Shown here one piece after another: positions 28,401 to 35,428 of a DNA stretch of 64,000 nucleotides. The stretch is from contig NZ_SNZH01000001.1 of assembly GCF_004363655.1 (NCBI RefSeq), forward strand, positions 396,451 through 460,450, in the 5' to 3' direction. The notes beneath the pieces were generated by a model. The model was not told where the DNA came from. It was given only the letters and a program-made list of their open reading frames with translations, and did not search any database. Source of the DNA: Tahibacter aquaticus (GTDB lineage Bacteria; Pseudomonadota; Gammaproteobacteria; Xanthomonadales; Rhodanobacteraceae). Positions within the stretch are counted from its first letter, which is position 1. Every line of letters starts with the position of its first letter. A program made the translations under genes and the position numbers.

Positions 28401-28447
28401 AACTGCAGGGCATGCAGCCGGCGAAGCCGCATAGCGAGACGGAATAG
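25433..28447 (+). CDS. Membrane-fused spermidine-synthase-like protein
   Basis: A 1004-residue protein. Residues 1 to about 470 carry a dozen or so hydrophobic segments in two similar halves; LSGCSGLIYQSIWSKYLGL near 21 and ATSFVYEIGWVRMLSLVFG near 243 are equivalent. Residues about 480-780 form a methyltransferase-fold domain: the SAM-binding-like loop VIGFGSG is near 553 and SEPSNPWVSG near 625. In true spermidine synthases the latter position holds an Asp of a DSSDP-type motif, so aminopropyl transfer is doubtful. The last 220 residues have helical repeats. MSEGE is preceded by GGGAG. Fusions like this are widespread but uncharacterised; its place between tfpX and pilA suggests a pilus or surface-glycan role. 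Confidence 0.75.
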   Translation: MSEGERAPRWLGPAVLFVFALSGCSGLIYQSIWSKYLGLYLGHAAYAQSLVLAIFMGGMAIGAWWASKRSLSWLNLLRAYAVIELIIGLAAVLFHPIYQSLTTFAYDTGFAALPGPLSVQLFKWGSGALLILPQSILLGMTFPLMSSALMRRLRVGDGAVLGGLYFTNSIGAAFGALFATFVLLPTIGLPGAMRFGAGLNLVVALAAFLLARKPELPLPPEPSVTRDQTGVARVLLAAAFITGATSFVYEIGWVRMLSLVFGSTVHAFELMLAAFIGGLAFGGLWIRKRIDGYAFPIRVGGWVQIFMGLAALLSLVFYDHAFDGVAWYMRALARTPSGYDLYNVATAGISILLMAPAAFFAGMTLPLFTLSLIRSGAGEAAIGRIYAANTIGAIVGVFAAVHLMIPFLGLKLAMIAAAAGDLVLGLVLLRRETRSAQRPDGSYLGALALCGIALVATLLYARFDPAAMAAGVYRTAIARLSPDEKVLFYRDGKTASVSIRANPLGLRSISTNGKVDAAIRVAEDGKPAPDEITMVMAAALPLLHHPNPRTAAVIGFGSGLSTHTMLGDSRLERVDTIEIEPAMIEAAKAFGKYVERAYNDPRSHFHIEDARTYFSANRSKYDIILSEPSNPWVSGIASLFSEEFYDFVPHHLAPGGLLVQWIQLYEINDELVGSVVHALSKNFADYRVYLSYNSDMLIVARADGPVGDLNPEPLLSPTLRPGLSRLNIDTVPDILSHQIGDRRSFNSLFAALSRRTNSDYYPHLSLEAPIARFTSDAATTLTQLSSADLPYREVLVGLAPPSSKEIVKDNTSFSYSDAVHFVSDVATMLRKGGALEAAGNNAEAIAYLRYAVGECQVGKDTEQAMENLVLVAGRTLPLLPLEERKGVWIDPEWIHCNTQPPVVRLLLDTIAALAVRDGATVKQKASELLANKAEVRSVIVRDWLLRAAMLGAVDAKDYPGVLKLQELYGSDPDVKRNVPYRYWTINRSQELQGMQPAKPHSETE

Positions 28448-28525
28448 CGCAGCCAGCTGGTGGCGTGCTCAACACTACTGACTGGTCGCGGCCAGCGGCA
28501 CGGGGCCTGCACCGACACCGTGCCG

Positions 28526-28560
28526 ATGCGCGGATTGTCAGATACCGACAATTCGCGCAT
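28526..28560. promoter_or_regulatory. Long inverted repeat, candidate PilR upstream activating site
   Basis: Arms ATGCGCGGATTGTC and GACAATTCGCGCAT (14 bp each, one mismatch) flank a 7-base centre. The centre lies about 128 bases upstream of the predicted start of the sigma-54 transcript, the usual distance for an enhancer-binding protein. The inner TTGTC/GACAA arms fit TGTC-type PilR half-sites only loosely. It could instead be a terminator-like hairpin for the upstream gene. Confidence 0.45.
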
Positions 28561-28644
28561 GGATCGTCATGTCAACTTGAGAACGCCGTCGCACTGTGGG
28601 CGGCATCATTTCGGAATCCGGTCCATGCCCGACCGGCTTCTGCT

Positions 28645-28660
28645 TGGCACGGAAGCTGCT
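28645..28660 (+). promoter_or_regulatory. Sigma-54 promoter of pilin gene
   Basis: TGGCACGGAAGCTGCT matches the -24/-12 consensus with the essential GG and GC exactly 10 bases apart and the full TGGCACG at -24. The predicted transcript starts near 28671. This is the expected target of PilR, encoded 4 kb upstream. Confidence 0.8.
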
Positions 28661-28780
28661 AAACCTGAACCGCGAGCCGCCGGTTGTTAGGTTAAAAGCG
28701 ATCGCGGACAAGCGGGCCCGCCTGGCAAGGTTGGCGGCTCTAGGGGCAATCGTTTCAATTTCAATTCCAGAGGATTCACC

Positions 28781-29320
28781 ATGAAGATGATCAACAAGGG
28801 CTTCACCCTGATCGAACTGATGATCGTGGTCGCGATCGTTGCGATCCTGGCCGCCATCGCGCTGCCGGCCTATCAGGACTACACCGTCCGCTCGAAGATC
28901 TCGGAAGGCCTCGTCGGCGCCAGCGCCGCCAAGGTGTCCGTTGCCGAAGGCTTCCAGTCCGGCGGCGCCGTTGGTCTTGCTGCTGCGGCTGAAGCCTACA
29001 AGGTAGCGAACACCGCGACCTCGTCGAAATATGTTCGTGAAATCAATATCGACGCCGTCACCGGCATGATCACGTTCATCGTCGAAGCCAACGCCAACAA
29101 CGGTATCCCGGCTGGCGAAGCTGGCAAGATCCTGACCTTCACCCCGTACGCGATGGGCCTGGGCGCTGGCGCTGGCAAGGCACTGAGCGATCCGGACGCC
29201 CGTGGTTCGATCGACTGGGGCTGCGGTTCGCAGACCTCGAAGACCGCAACGGCTCGCAAGCTGACCCCGCAGGTTCCCGGCACCCTGACGCCGAAGTACG
29301 CGCCGTCGGAATGCCGTTGA
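28781..29320 (+). CDS. pilA: Type IV pilin, major subunit candidate
   Basis: A 179-residue prepilin with a short leader MKMINKG cut before Phe and the conserved [20 protein letters not shown] helix with Glu5. The globular domain ends in a Cys pair (DWGCGSQ near 147 and APSECR at the C-terminus) that would enclose the disulfide loop. AGAGGATT precedes the ATG, a sigma-54 promoter lies upstream and a strong intrinsic terminator follows 48 bases after the stop, so this gene has its own transcription unit, consistent with the abundant major pilin. PilD, encoded 16 kb downstream, should process it. Confidence 0.93.
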   Translation: MKMINKGFTLIELMIVVAIVAILAAIALPAYQDYTVRSKISEGLVGASAAKVSVAEGFQSGGAVGLAAAAEAYKVANTATSSKYVREINIDAVTGMITFIVEANANNGIPAGEAGKILTFTPYAMGLGAGAGKALSDPDARGSIDWGCGSQTSKTATARKLTPQVPGTLTPKYAPSECR

Positions 29321-29367
29321 TACCTTGCGAAATCCCGCTCTGTTGAGCTGGGGCAAAGGAACTCAGG

Positions 29368-29394
29368 AGCCCCGCAACTGCGGGGCTTCTTTTT
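29368..29394 (+). terminator. Intrinsic terminator after the first pilin gene
   Basis: An 8-bp GC-rich stem (AGCCCCGC and complement) with loop AACT is followed directly by TCTTTTT. It is a textbook rho-independent terminator, placed between the two pilin genes, so the second pilin depends on read-through or its own promoter. Confidence 0.9.
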
Positions 29395-29479
29395 AGGAAG
29401 CGAGATGCGCCGACATATGTGCATCTTTGCACTGCGCTACGTCATTGGCGCGACTCTGACCGACCCACGGGGGGCCGTG

Positions 29480-30004
29480 ATGAAAACTGCACGTGGATTC
29501 ACCCTGATCGAACTGATGATCGTGGTGGCGATCGTCGCGATCCTGGCCGCTATCGCCCTGCCGGCTTACCAGGACTATACGATCCGCGCCAAGATGTCTG
29601 AGGGCTTCGGCGCCGCGTCAGCCGTGAAAGTTGCTGTGGCATCGGCATTTTCGTCGGGTGGCCCCATCGCCGTCGCTGCGGTGGCTTTGCAGTATCAGCC
29701 CAACAACACGGCCACCAGCAGCAAGTACCTCCAATCCATCGAAGTATCCGATGAAGGGGTCATTACTGCTGTTGTCGAGGCCAATGTCAACAACGGCCTG
29801 CCAATCAGCCTTGACGCAAACAGGTTCACCCTGACGCCACAGCTGGCCACGAGCAACGGCGTCTACACGCCGCTCGATATCAGCCTGTCCGGGCGCATCG
29901 ACTGGGCTTGCGCTTCTGCCAGTCACCTTGTCGCGCAGCAGCGCGGCATGATTTTCACTCCCGGGACCATGCCGTCGAAGTACCTGCCGGCCGAGTGCCG
30001 CTGA
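29480..30004 (+). CDS. Second type IV pilin
   Basis: A 174-residue prepilin with leader MKTARG before [20 protein letters not shown]. It is nearly identical to the first pilin over the first 30 mature residues and diverges afterwards, keeping [10 protein letters not shown], the DWACAS Cys and the terminal AECR Cys. The ATG was chosen over upstream starts because the leader then has normal length. It follows the terminator of the first pilin, and I saw no clear sigma-54 site of its own, so it may be a lower-expressed alternative or minor subunit arising by duplication. Confidence 0.9.
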   Translation: MKTARGFTLIELMIVVAIVAILAAIALPAYQDYTIRAKMSEGFGAASAVKVAVASAFSSGGPIAVAAVALQYQPNNTATSSKYLQSIEVSDEGVITAVVEANVNNGLPISLDANRFTLTPQLATSNGVYTPLDISLSGRIDWACASASHLVAQQRGMIFTPGTMPSKYLPAECR

Positions 30005-30093
30005 GAAGATCGACCTCCAGTCATCGCATCGGGGCATTCCAGCACAAGCATCGCTCATTGCTGTCACGCTGCATAAGCCATTAGGCTGCAGCG

Positions 30094-32010
30094 ATGATCA
30101 TTTCTCGAAATCTATCCTGGGCCCCGCGCTTCTTTCTGCTCGGCCTGGCTGCTACCTGCTTCGTCTACTGGCAGGGACTGTACGGCGACTGGTTTTTCGA
30201 CGACACACCCAACATTGTTAGCAACACGGATTTGCAGCCCCAGCAGGTGGACACGGCCAGCCTGCTGAACGCTGCGCTTTCGTCGCCATCGAGCACACTG
30301 AAGCGGCCGCTCGCCTCGTTGAGTTTCGTCGCGAATTATCTGCTGGGCGGGCTGGCTCCTTTCGGCTGGAAACTTACCAACCTCGCTATTCATCTTCTCA
30401 ACGGCTGGCTCGTTTTCCTGCTCGGCATACGCCTGCTTGCCCTGGCACGACAGCGCAGCCGCACCGCCTGCGCGCAACCCGAAATGGCGGCAGCGCTGAT
30501 CGCCACCGGCTGGCTGCTGCTGCCGGTCAACGTGTCGGCGGTATTGCATGTGGTTCAGCGCATGGAAATGCTGGCAAATCTGTGTGTACTGGCAGGGCTG
30601 TTGGGTTACGTGATCGGCCGCCAGCGCATGATCGACGGCGAAAATGGTTTTCGGCTTTGCGCAGCCAGCGTGATCGGAGGAGTGCTGCTTGGCCTTGCCT
30701 CCAAGGAAACGGCCATCCTGCTGCCGCTCTATGCCGTGCTGCTTGAGTACCTGCTGCTACCACGCGCGCAAACGCCAGACCGGCAGTTGGCCTGGCTATT
30801 CGGCCTGACGCTGCTGCTACCGGCACTGGTCTGTGCCACAGTGCTGCTGCCTTGGCTGGCGAATCCAGCCACCTGGGCGAGTCGCGAGTTCAGCCTGTCT
30901 ACGCGGCTGCTGAGCGAAGGGCGAATCGTGCTGGACTACCTTGCCTGGATTCTGGTGCCAGCGCCGCACGCGCTGTCGTTCCATCACGACAATTTCCAGA
31001 TTTCGACCGGCTTGCTGAGCCCGTGGACTACGCTGGCCAGTTTTCTGGCATTGGCCGCGCTGGCGGCGCTGGCCTGGCACTACCGCGAGCGCCGGCCTCT
31101 GCTGGCGCTCGGCATTGCCTGGTACTTTGCCTGCCACCTGCTCACCAGCACGGCGCTGCCGCTTGAGTTGATTTTTGAACATCGCAACTATTTCGCCAGC
31201 TTTGGCATTCTGCTGGGCGGTGTGCCGCTGCTGCTCGACGCGGCGCTGCCACTGCTACGCGTGCGCCAGGCCCTGCTGGGGATACTGTTGCTATGGTGGG
31301 GCGGACTGACCTTCGCCACGACCTACGCCTGGGGCGACAGCATGCGACTGGCCGCGGAACTGGCGCTACGCGCGCCCGATTCCGCCCGCGCCCAGACCAG
31401 CCTTGGTGCCGAGTTGCTTTGGCGGGCAAATTTCGATCAAGCTTCTCCGCTGATGACCGAAGGCTATGCACTGCTCGAACAGGCTCGCCTGATGCCGAAA
31501 TCATCGACCCGGCCCGAGCAAGTGCTGATCTTTACCAATGCCATGCTCAAACGAGAACAGGACGCCATCTGGTGGCAAAGCCTGATCGACAAGCTGCGCC
31601 GGCGCGCGCCCAGCGCGGAGGACATCAGCGCGCTTGCGGTCCTGACCCAATGTGCGCGCTCGCGCCAATGCGACCTGCCACAGGAACACATGCGTGCCGC
31701 ATTCGAAGCCGCAGAAAGTCACGGTCAGCGCAACGCGCGCGTGCTGGTCATCCATAGCGACTACGCCTGGAACGTACTTGTCGATCGGCCACTGGCGCTG
31801 GCGTTGACCGTCCAAGCCATCGACATCGATCCCGGCGACAGCGATTCACGCATCGCGCTCGCGCGCATGCATCTGGTGTTGGGGCAGAACGATCAGGCAC
31901 GGCTGCAGCTGCGCGCCCTGGAACGGCTCAATCGCATGGGCCGCCTCGACCGACCCATCGCCGAATTGCGCAAACTGATCGAGTTGCGCAGCCAGGCAGC
32001 GAGATCCTGA
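30094..32010 (+). CDS. GT-C-like membrane protein with C-terminal repeat region (candidate pilin glycosyltransferase)
   Basis: A 638-residue protein with about ten to eleven hydrophobic segments through residue 420. The first luminal loop has DWFFDDTPNI, an acidic cluster resembling the loop of GT-C/TMTC-type lipid-linked sugar transferases, and a later loop has LVNVSAVLHVVQRMEM-like sequence. The C-terminal 200 residues are helical and TPR-like (RALALTVQAIDIDPGD). It starts 89 bases after the second pilin on the same strand. By position it is a good candidate for a pilin O-glycosyltransferase (PilO/TfpO role), but it lacks a recognisable Wzy/PilO signature and the acceptor is unproven. Confidence 0.55.
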   Translation: MIISRNLSWAPRFFLLGLAATCFVYWQGLYGDWFFDDTPNIVSNTDLQPQQVDTASLLNAALSSPSSTLKRPLASLSFVANYLLGGLAPFGWKLTNLAIHLLNGWLVFLLGIRLLALARQRSRTACAQPEMAAALIATGWLLLPVNVSAVLHVVQRMEMLANLCVLAGLLGYVIGRQRMIDGENGFRLCAASVIGGVLLGLASKETAILLPLYAVLLEYLLLPRAQTPDRQLAWLFGLTLLLPALVCATVLLPWLANPATWASREFSLSTRLLSEGRIVLDYLAWILVPAPHALSFHHDNFQISTGLLSPWTTLASFLALAALAALAWHYRERRPLLALGIAWYFACHLLTSTALPLELIFEHRNYFASFGILLGGVPLLLDAALPLLRVRQALLGILLLWWGGLTFATTYAWGDSMRLAAELALRAPDSARAQTSLGAELLWRANFDQASPLMTEGYALLEQARLMPKSSTRPEQVLIFTNAMLKREQDAIWWQSLIDKLRRRAPSAEDISALAVLTQCARSRQCDLPQEHMRAAFEAAESHGQRNARVLVIHSDYAWNVLVDRPLALALTVQAIDIDPGDSDSRIALARMHLVLGQNDQARLQLRALERLNRMGRLDRPIAELRKLIELRSQAARS

Positions 32011-32049
32011 TGGCTTGCACCGCGAGCCTTCCTGGGGAACGTCCGGCAT

Positions 32050-32078
32050 CTTTCGCAACGATACGTCGTTGCATCTCG
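32050..32078 (+). repeat. Dispersed intergenic repeat B, copy 2
   Basis: 29 bp matching 22813-22841 with three mismatches, in the same orientation. This copy contains an internal inverted repeat GCAACGA/TCGTTGC. It lies in the 258-bp gap before the GT2 gene, where no other feature was recognised. Confidence 0.7.
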
Positions 32079-32268
32079 CGGCCTTGGCAATACTGCATCG
32101 CTTGCACTCGCCCGGTCTCGCGACGAAACCCGTCCGGAAATTCTTTGCGGCACGGCGAAACAGAAAAGTAGAAATCCACCGAGTACGCCGGAACTGGACT
32201 TTTCCGACGACTGCAATGCGAGCACCGGCCTTCGCTATCATCCGGCATCGATTTCCCATTTGTCACTC

Positions 32269-33150
32269 ATGAGTCCTGCCGTGCCGCCATCAGATCTACC
32301 GCTGATCAGCATCGGGTTACCGATCTATAACGAGGCACGCTTCATCGACGCCACGCTGGCGTCGCTGCGGGCGCAGGATTATCCGAACCTGGAAATCATC
32401 GTCTCCGACAACGCTTCGACCGACGGCACCTACGCCATCTGCGAAGCCCACGCCCACACCGACCCGAGGCTGCGGCTGGAGCGCGCCGCAAGCAATCGCG
32501 GCGCGACCGAGAACTTTCTCCACGTGCTAGACCAGGCTCGCGGCGACTTTTTCATGTGGGCCGGCGGCCACGATCTATGGACGCCCAATCTGGTGTCGGC
32601 CTGCCTGGAGCGACTGCGCTCGCATCCGCAGGCTGATCTCGCCTACGCATCTTCCTGCTGGATCGACGCCGATGCCAAGCCGCTGGCGCGCGAATCGGGC
32701 TATGCCGACACTCGAGGTCTGGCGCCGCTGGCCCGCTTCTTCACGGTTTTCTGGGGCAACATGCACCCGATCATGGGGCTGATGCGCCGACGCGCCATTC
32801 TCGAGTGCGGCAGCATGCCCGCTATGGTCGGCGGCGACCTCGTATTGCTCTCACGTCTGGCCTTGCGCAGCGAATTCCTCCATGCAGAAGGCGCGATCTG
32901 GTATCGGCGCGAATTCCGCGTCGAGCGCGACCACGCCGACAAACTACGCCGCTACGCTTCGGCCGAGACACGCATCGGCACCGGCACGCTGACGCGGCGT
33001 TTTCCGCTCGTCGCGCTTCCACTGGCCCTGGTACGCAGCGTACTTGCCGCCGACCTGCCGGCGCTGGACAAGCTGGTCGCGTTGCTCGCCCTGCCAGCCG
33101 CGTTCGTTGCTCGCTACCGCGTGGGCCGCCAGCGCGTTCCGGACGCCTGA
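32269..33150 (+). CDS. Family 2 glycosyltransferase
   Basis: A 293-residue GT-A-fold enzyme. It opens with LISIGLPIYNEARFID and SDNASTDGTYAICE, the nucleotide-sugar binding start of GT2. The usual DxD position reads FMWAGGHDLW (near 100), so the metal-binding pair is altered to HD. It probably adds a sugar to a lipid-linked or protein-linked glycan. The ATG at 32269 was taken over the TTG nine bases earlier. Its stop overlaps the next ATG (TGATG), so it is coupled to the flippase-like gene. Confidence 0.85.
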   Translation: MSPAVPPSDLPLISIGLPIYNEARFIDATLASLRAQDYPNLEIIVSDNASTDGTYAICEAHAHTDPRLRLERAASNRGATENFLHVLDQARGDFFMWAGGHDLWTPNLVSACLERLRSHPQADLAYASSCWIDADAKPLARESGYADTRGLAPLARFFTVFWGNMHPIMGLMRRRAILECGSMPAMVGGDLVLLSRLALRSEFLHAEGAIWYRREFRVERDHADKLRRYASAETRIGTGTLTRRFPLVALPLALVRSVLAADLPALDKLVALLALPAAFVARYRVGRQRVPDA

Positions 33151-34082
33151 TGTACGCGGATGCGGCGCGACGCTGGCTTGCCCGGCTGCAAGCCGTAGCC
33201 ACACCGCTCGCGCTGGTGTTCCTGGTTGCGGTCACCTGGAGCGCGCGCGATACGCTCGCCCAGACGTGGCGACAGTCCAACCTCTACGTGCTGCTCGGAC
33301 TACTCCCCCTATGGGCGGCACTCCACCTGCTCACGCCTGTGTATGCACACCTGCTGCTGCGCCTCGATGGCCTTCCATTACCGTATGCAACGGCGCTGCG
33401 CATACATGTGGCGCGGCTACCGGCGCGCTATCTGCCCGGCGGGCTTTGGCATACGGTGACGAAGGCCGCCGATTTCAGCGTTCTCGGCGTCGCCAAGGAA
33501 AATTTGACGCTTTTAGTATTCCTGGAAAACCATATTCCGTTCGCGCTCGCGCTGACGCTTGGCAGTGCCGCCTTGCAGATATCCAATGGCGCCACTGCAC
33601 CGCTCGCGACGGGACTTGCGCTCGGCTTGCTCCTGCTCGCGCTGCCACCGCTGGCGCTGAATCGGCTGGCGCCGCTCGCCCACCTGCGCCTGGGATGGCG
33701 TCGCTACACCGCCCTGCTGGTCGTCAGCAGCGTGTTCTGGTGCGTCGCTGCAGGCACCTTTGCATCGTACTGGCATGCATTCGAACTGCCAGCGCATGCA
33801 CCTCTGCAAATCGCTGGCAGCTACCTCGTATCCTGGGCGCTGGGTTTCGCTGCAGTCGTCGCTCCACAGGGTATCGGCGTGTTCGAAACATCGATCGCGC
33901 TGCTGCTGAACGGCAGCACGCCACTCGCCCGCCTGCTGGCAATGGCGGCGGGCTTTCGAGTGTTCTGCCTCGTCGCCGATCTGCTCGTCTATGCGCTGTA
34001 TCTGGTGTGGCGTTGCTTCGACGCCGTGAGGCTCAGGCCGGCCCAGAACGACGGCGAAGATAGCCGCCGGTCGCCACCGTGA
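33150..34082 (+). CDS. UPF0104/LPG-synthase-TM-domain membrane protein (flippase-like)
   Basis: A 310-residue integral membrane protein with about eight hydrophobic segments. LPARYLPGGLWHTVTK near 90 and APQGIGVFETSIALLL near 234 match the pattern of the lysylphosphatidylglycerol-synthase transmembrane family (AglD/UPF0104). Members often sit with GT2 genes and may move or modify lipid-linked sugars. Its last 50 bases overlap the end of the convergent hydroxylase/methyltransferase-like gene. Confidence 0.78.
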   Translation: MYADAARRWLARLQAVATPLALVFLVAVTWSARDTLAQTWRQSNLYVLLGLLPLWAALHLLTPVYAHLLLRLDGLPLPYATALRIHVARLPARYLPGGLWHTVTKAADFSVLGVAKENLTLLVFLENHIPFALALTLGSAALQISNGATAPLATGLALGLLLLALPPLALNRLAPLAHLRLGWRRYTALLVVSSVFWCVAAGTFASYWHAFELPAHAPLQIAGSYLVSWALGFAAVVAPQGIGVFETSIALLLNGSTPLARLLAMAAGFRVFCLVADLLVYALYLVWRCFDAVRLRPAQNDGEDSRRSPP

Positions 34083-34782
34083 TCGCTATCTGCGCCTCCA
34101 GTGCAGTATCCACTTCGAACTCCGGGTGGGTCGCGAGGAACTGTGCAACCGCGGTCTTGGGATTGTTGCCCACGTCCCAGGGCCGCTCCGGGTAGCGCCC
34201 GGCAGGAAGATCCTCGATCACCGTGTCGAACACCACGCAGTAGCTGCCGGCGCCAACCAGCGGCGTGTAAGCGTCAAGCTCCGCAAGCACGTGCTCGTGC
34301 GTGTGATTCGAATCAAGCACGACCAGAACGTTCTTGCCGCGCGCGCGCTCGTGCACCTGGGCCACAACCATCGGATCGACACTGGAGCCCTGCAGCAACC
34401 CAATGCGGCGGAACATGGGATGGGCTTCGATGGCAGCACGATTGTGCGCGCGAATATCGATGTCGATACCCAGCACCTCGCCGTGGCCCATCAGCTCGCA
34501 CAAAGACGCGTAGAAGATCAGCGAGCCGCCGTGAGCAATGCCGGTTTCGACGATCAGATCGGGGCGCACCTGCCAGAGTATCTGCTGCATCGCGATCATA
34601 TCTTGCGGATACTGGATGATCGGCCGGCCCATCCAGGAAAAATTGTAGGAATAGCGGTGCGGCAGGCTCGCTTCCAGCCACTGGCTGGAAAGCTGGCGCA
34701 AGTGCTCGTCCTGGCGCAAGCCGTCGATATTGCGCGCGACTTCCTGCTGGAAATCGGCGAGGGGGTCTTTGTCGTTGCTCAT
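34033..34782 (-). CDS. CmcI/cephalosporin-hydroxylase-family protein, probable sugar O-methyltransferase
   Basis: A 249-residue protein with a Rossmann-like methyltransferase core: VETGIAHGGSLIFYASL near 77 is the SAM-binding loop and VLVVLDSNHTHEHVLAEL near 150 is the family signature. Despite the name, several members of this family act as O-methyltransferases. It is the last gene of the CDP-sugar operon and so may methylate a sugar hydroxyl. The ATG at 34782 lies 7 bases after the acetyltransferase stop. The 3' end overlaps a convergent gene by 50 bases. Confidence 0.75.
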   Translation of the reverse strand: MSNDKDPLADFQQEVARNIDGLRQDEHLRQLSSQWLEASLPHRYSYNFSWMGRPIIQYPQDMIAMQQILWQVRPDLIVETGIAHGGSLIFYASLCELMGHGEVLGIDIDIRAHNRAAIEAHPMFRRIGLLQGSSVDPMVVAQVHERARGKNVLVVLDSNHTHEHVLAELDAYTPLVGAGSYCVVFDTVIEDLPAGRYPERPWDVGNNPKTAVAQFLATHPEFEVDTALEAQIAITVATGGYLRRRSGPA

Positions 34783-34789
34783 GGCTGCA

Positions 34790-35428
34790 TCATGCCTGGG
34801 AATGCAAACGGGCGGGACTTCCGATAACGACGCTGCGCGGTGCGACATCCCGCGTGACGACAGCGCCAGCGCCCACTACGGCATCCGCGCCGATCTGGCG
34901 GCCCGGCAGCACGATCGCGCCAGCACCGACGAACGCACATTCGCCAATACGAACCTCGCCCGCAAGCACGGCGCCGGGGCCGATGTGCGCGCCGTCGGCG
35001 ATCTCGCAGTCGTGATCCACAGAAGCAGCCGTGTTGACGATCACGCCTCGCCCCAGGCTCACATGACTGCACACAGCCGCCATCGCCAGCACCTGACAGG
35101 CTTCGCCGCAATGCGCGTCGGCGGCAAGGAATGCGCGCGCGTGGATTGCGCCCAGTAAGGAAAACCCCAGCGATGCGAGTTGATCCATGCGCGCAAGGCG
35201 ATCGCGTCCGCGGGCACCGCCGATCGCGACCGCTGCATGCAGCCCTTCCACGCCACTGCGCGCGGCCAGCCATCGCTGCAAACCGTCTTCGCCAACCAGC
35301 ACGGGCACGCCGGCGAAGGGCGAGGGCAGTGCCCGGCAATCAACGACAGCAAGCAGCTCGATGCGCGATCCCAGCGCTTCGCGCAACACCTTGGCCTGGC
35401 CGGTCCCACCCCAGAAGATGGTCTTCAC
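34790..35428 (-). CDS. Sugar O/N-acyltransferase of the NeuD/PglD type
   Basis: A 212-residue enzyme. The N-terminal third is a small Rossmann-like domain (FWGGTGQAKVLREAL) and the rest is a left-handed beta-helix of hexapeptide repeats (for example GPGAVLAGEVRIGECAFVG), as in PglD and NeuD. PglD-type enzymes acetylate the 4-amino group of UDP-linked sugars; next to an aminotransferase gene, N-acylation of a CDP-linked amino sugar is the natural inference. Its ATG overlaps the aminotransferase stop. Confidence 0.85.
   Translation of the reverse strand: MKTIFWGGTGQAKVLREALGSRIELLAVVDCRALPSPFAGVPVLVGEDGLQRWLAARSGVEGLHAAVAIGGARGRDRLARMDQLASLGFSLLGAIHARAFLAADAHCGEACQVLAMAAVCSHVSLGRGVIVNTAASVDHDCEIADGAHIGPGAVLAGEVRIGECAFVGAGAIVLPGRQIGADAVVGAGAVVTRDVAPRSVVIGSPARLHSQA

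Larger units (their letters stand above)
28448..28780. promoter_or_regulatory. pilA control region
   Basis: 333 bp between the spermidine-synthase-like gene and the first pilin. It contains the palindrome at 28526-28560 and the sigma-54 promoter at 28645-28660, then a leader of about 110 bases ending in AGAGGATT before the pilin ATG. No protein-like ORF is present. Confidence 0.7.

Noticed and set aside
28781-30004. CRISPR or tandem-repeat array across the two pilin genes
   Set aside because: The repeated sequence is just the shared coding start of two duplicated pilins.
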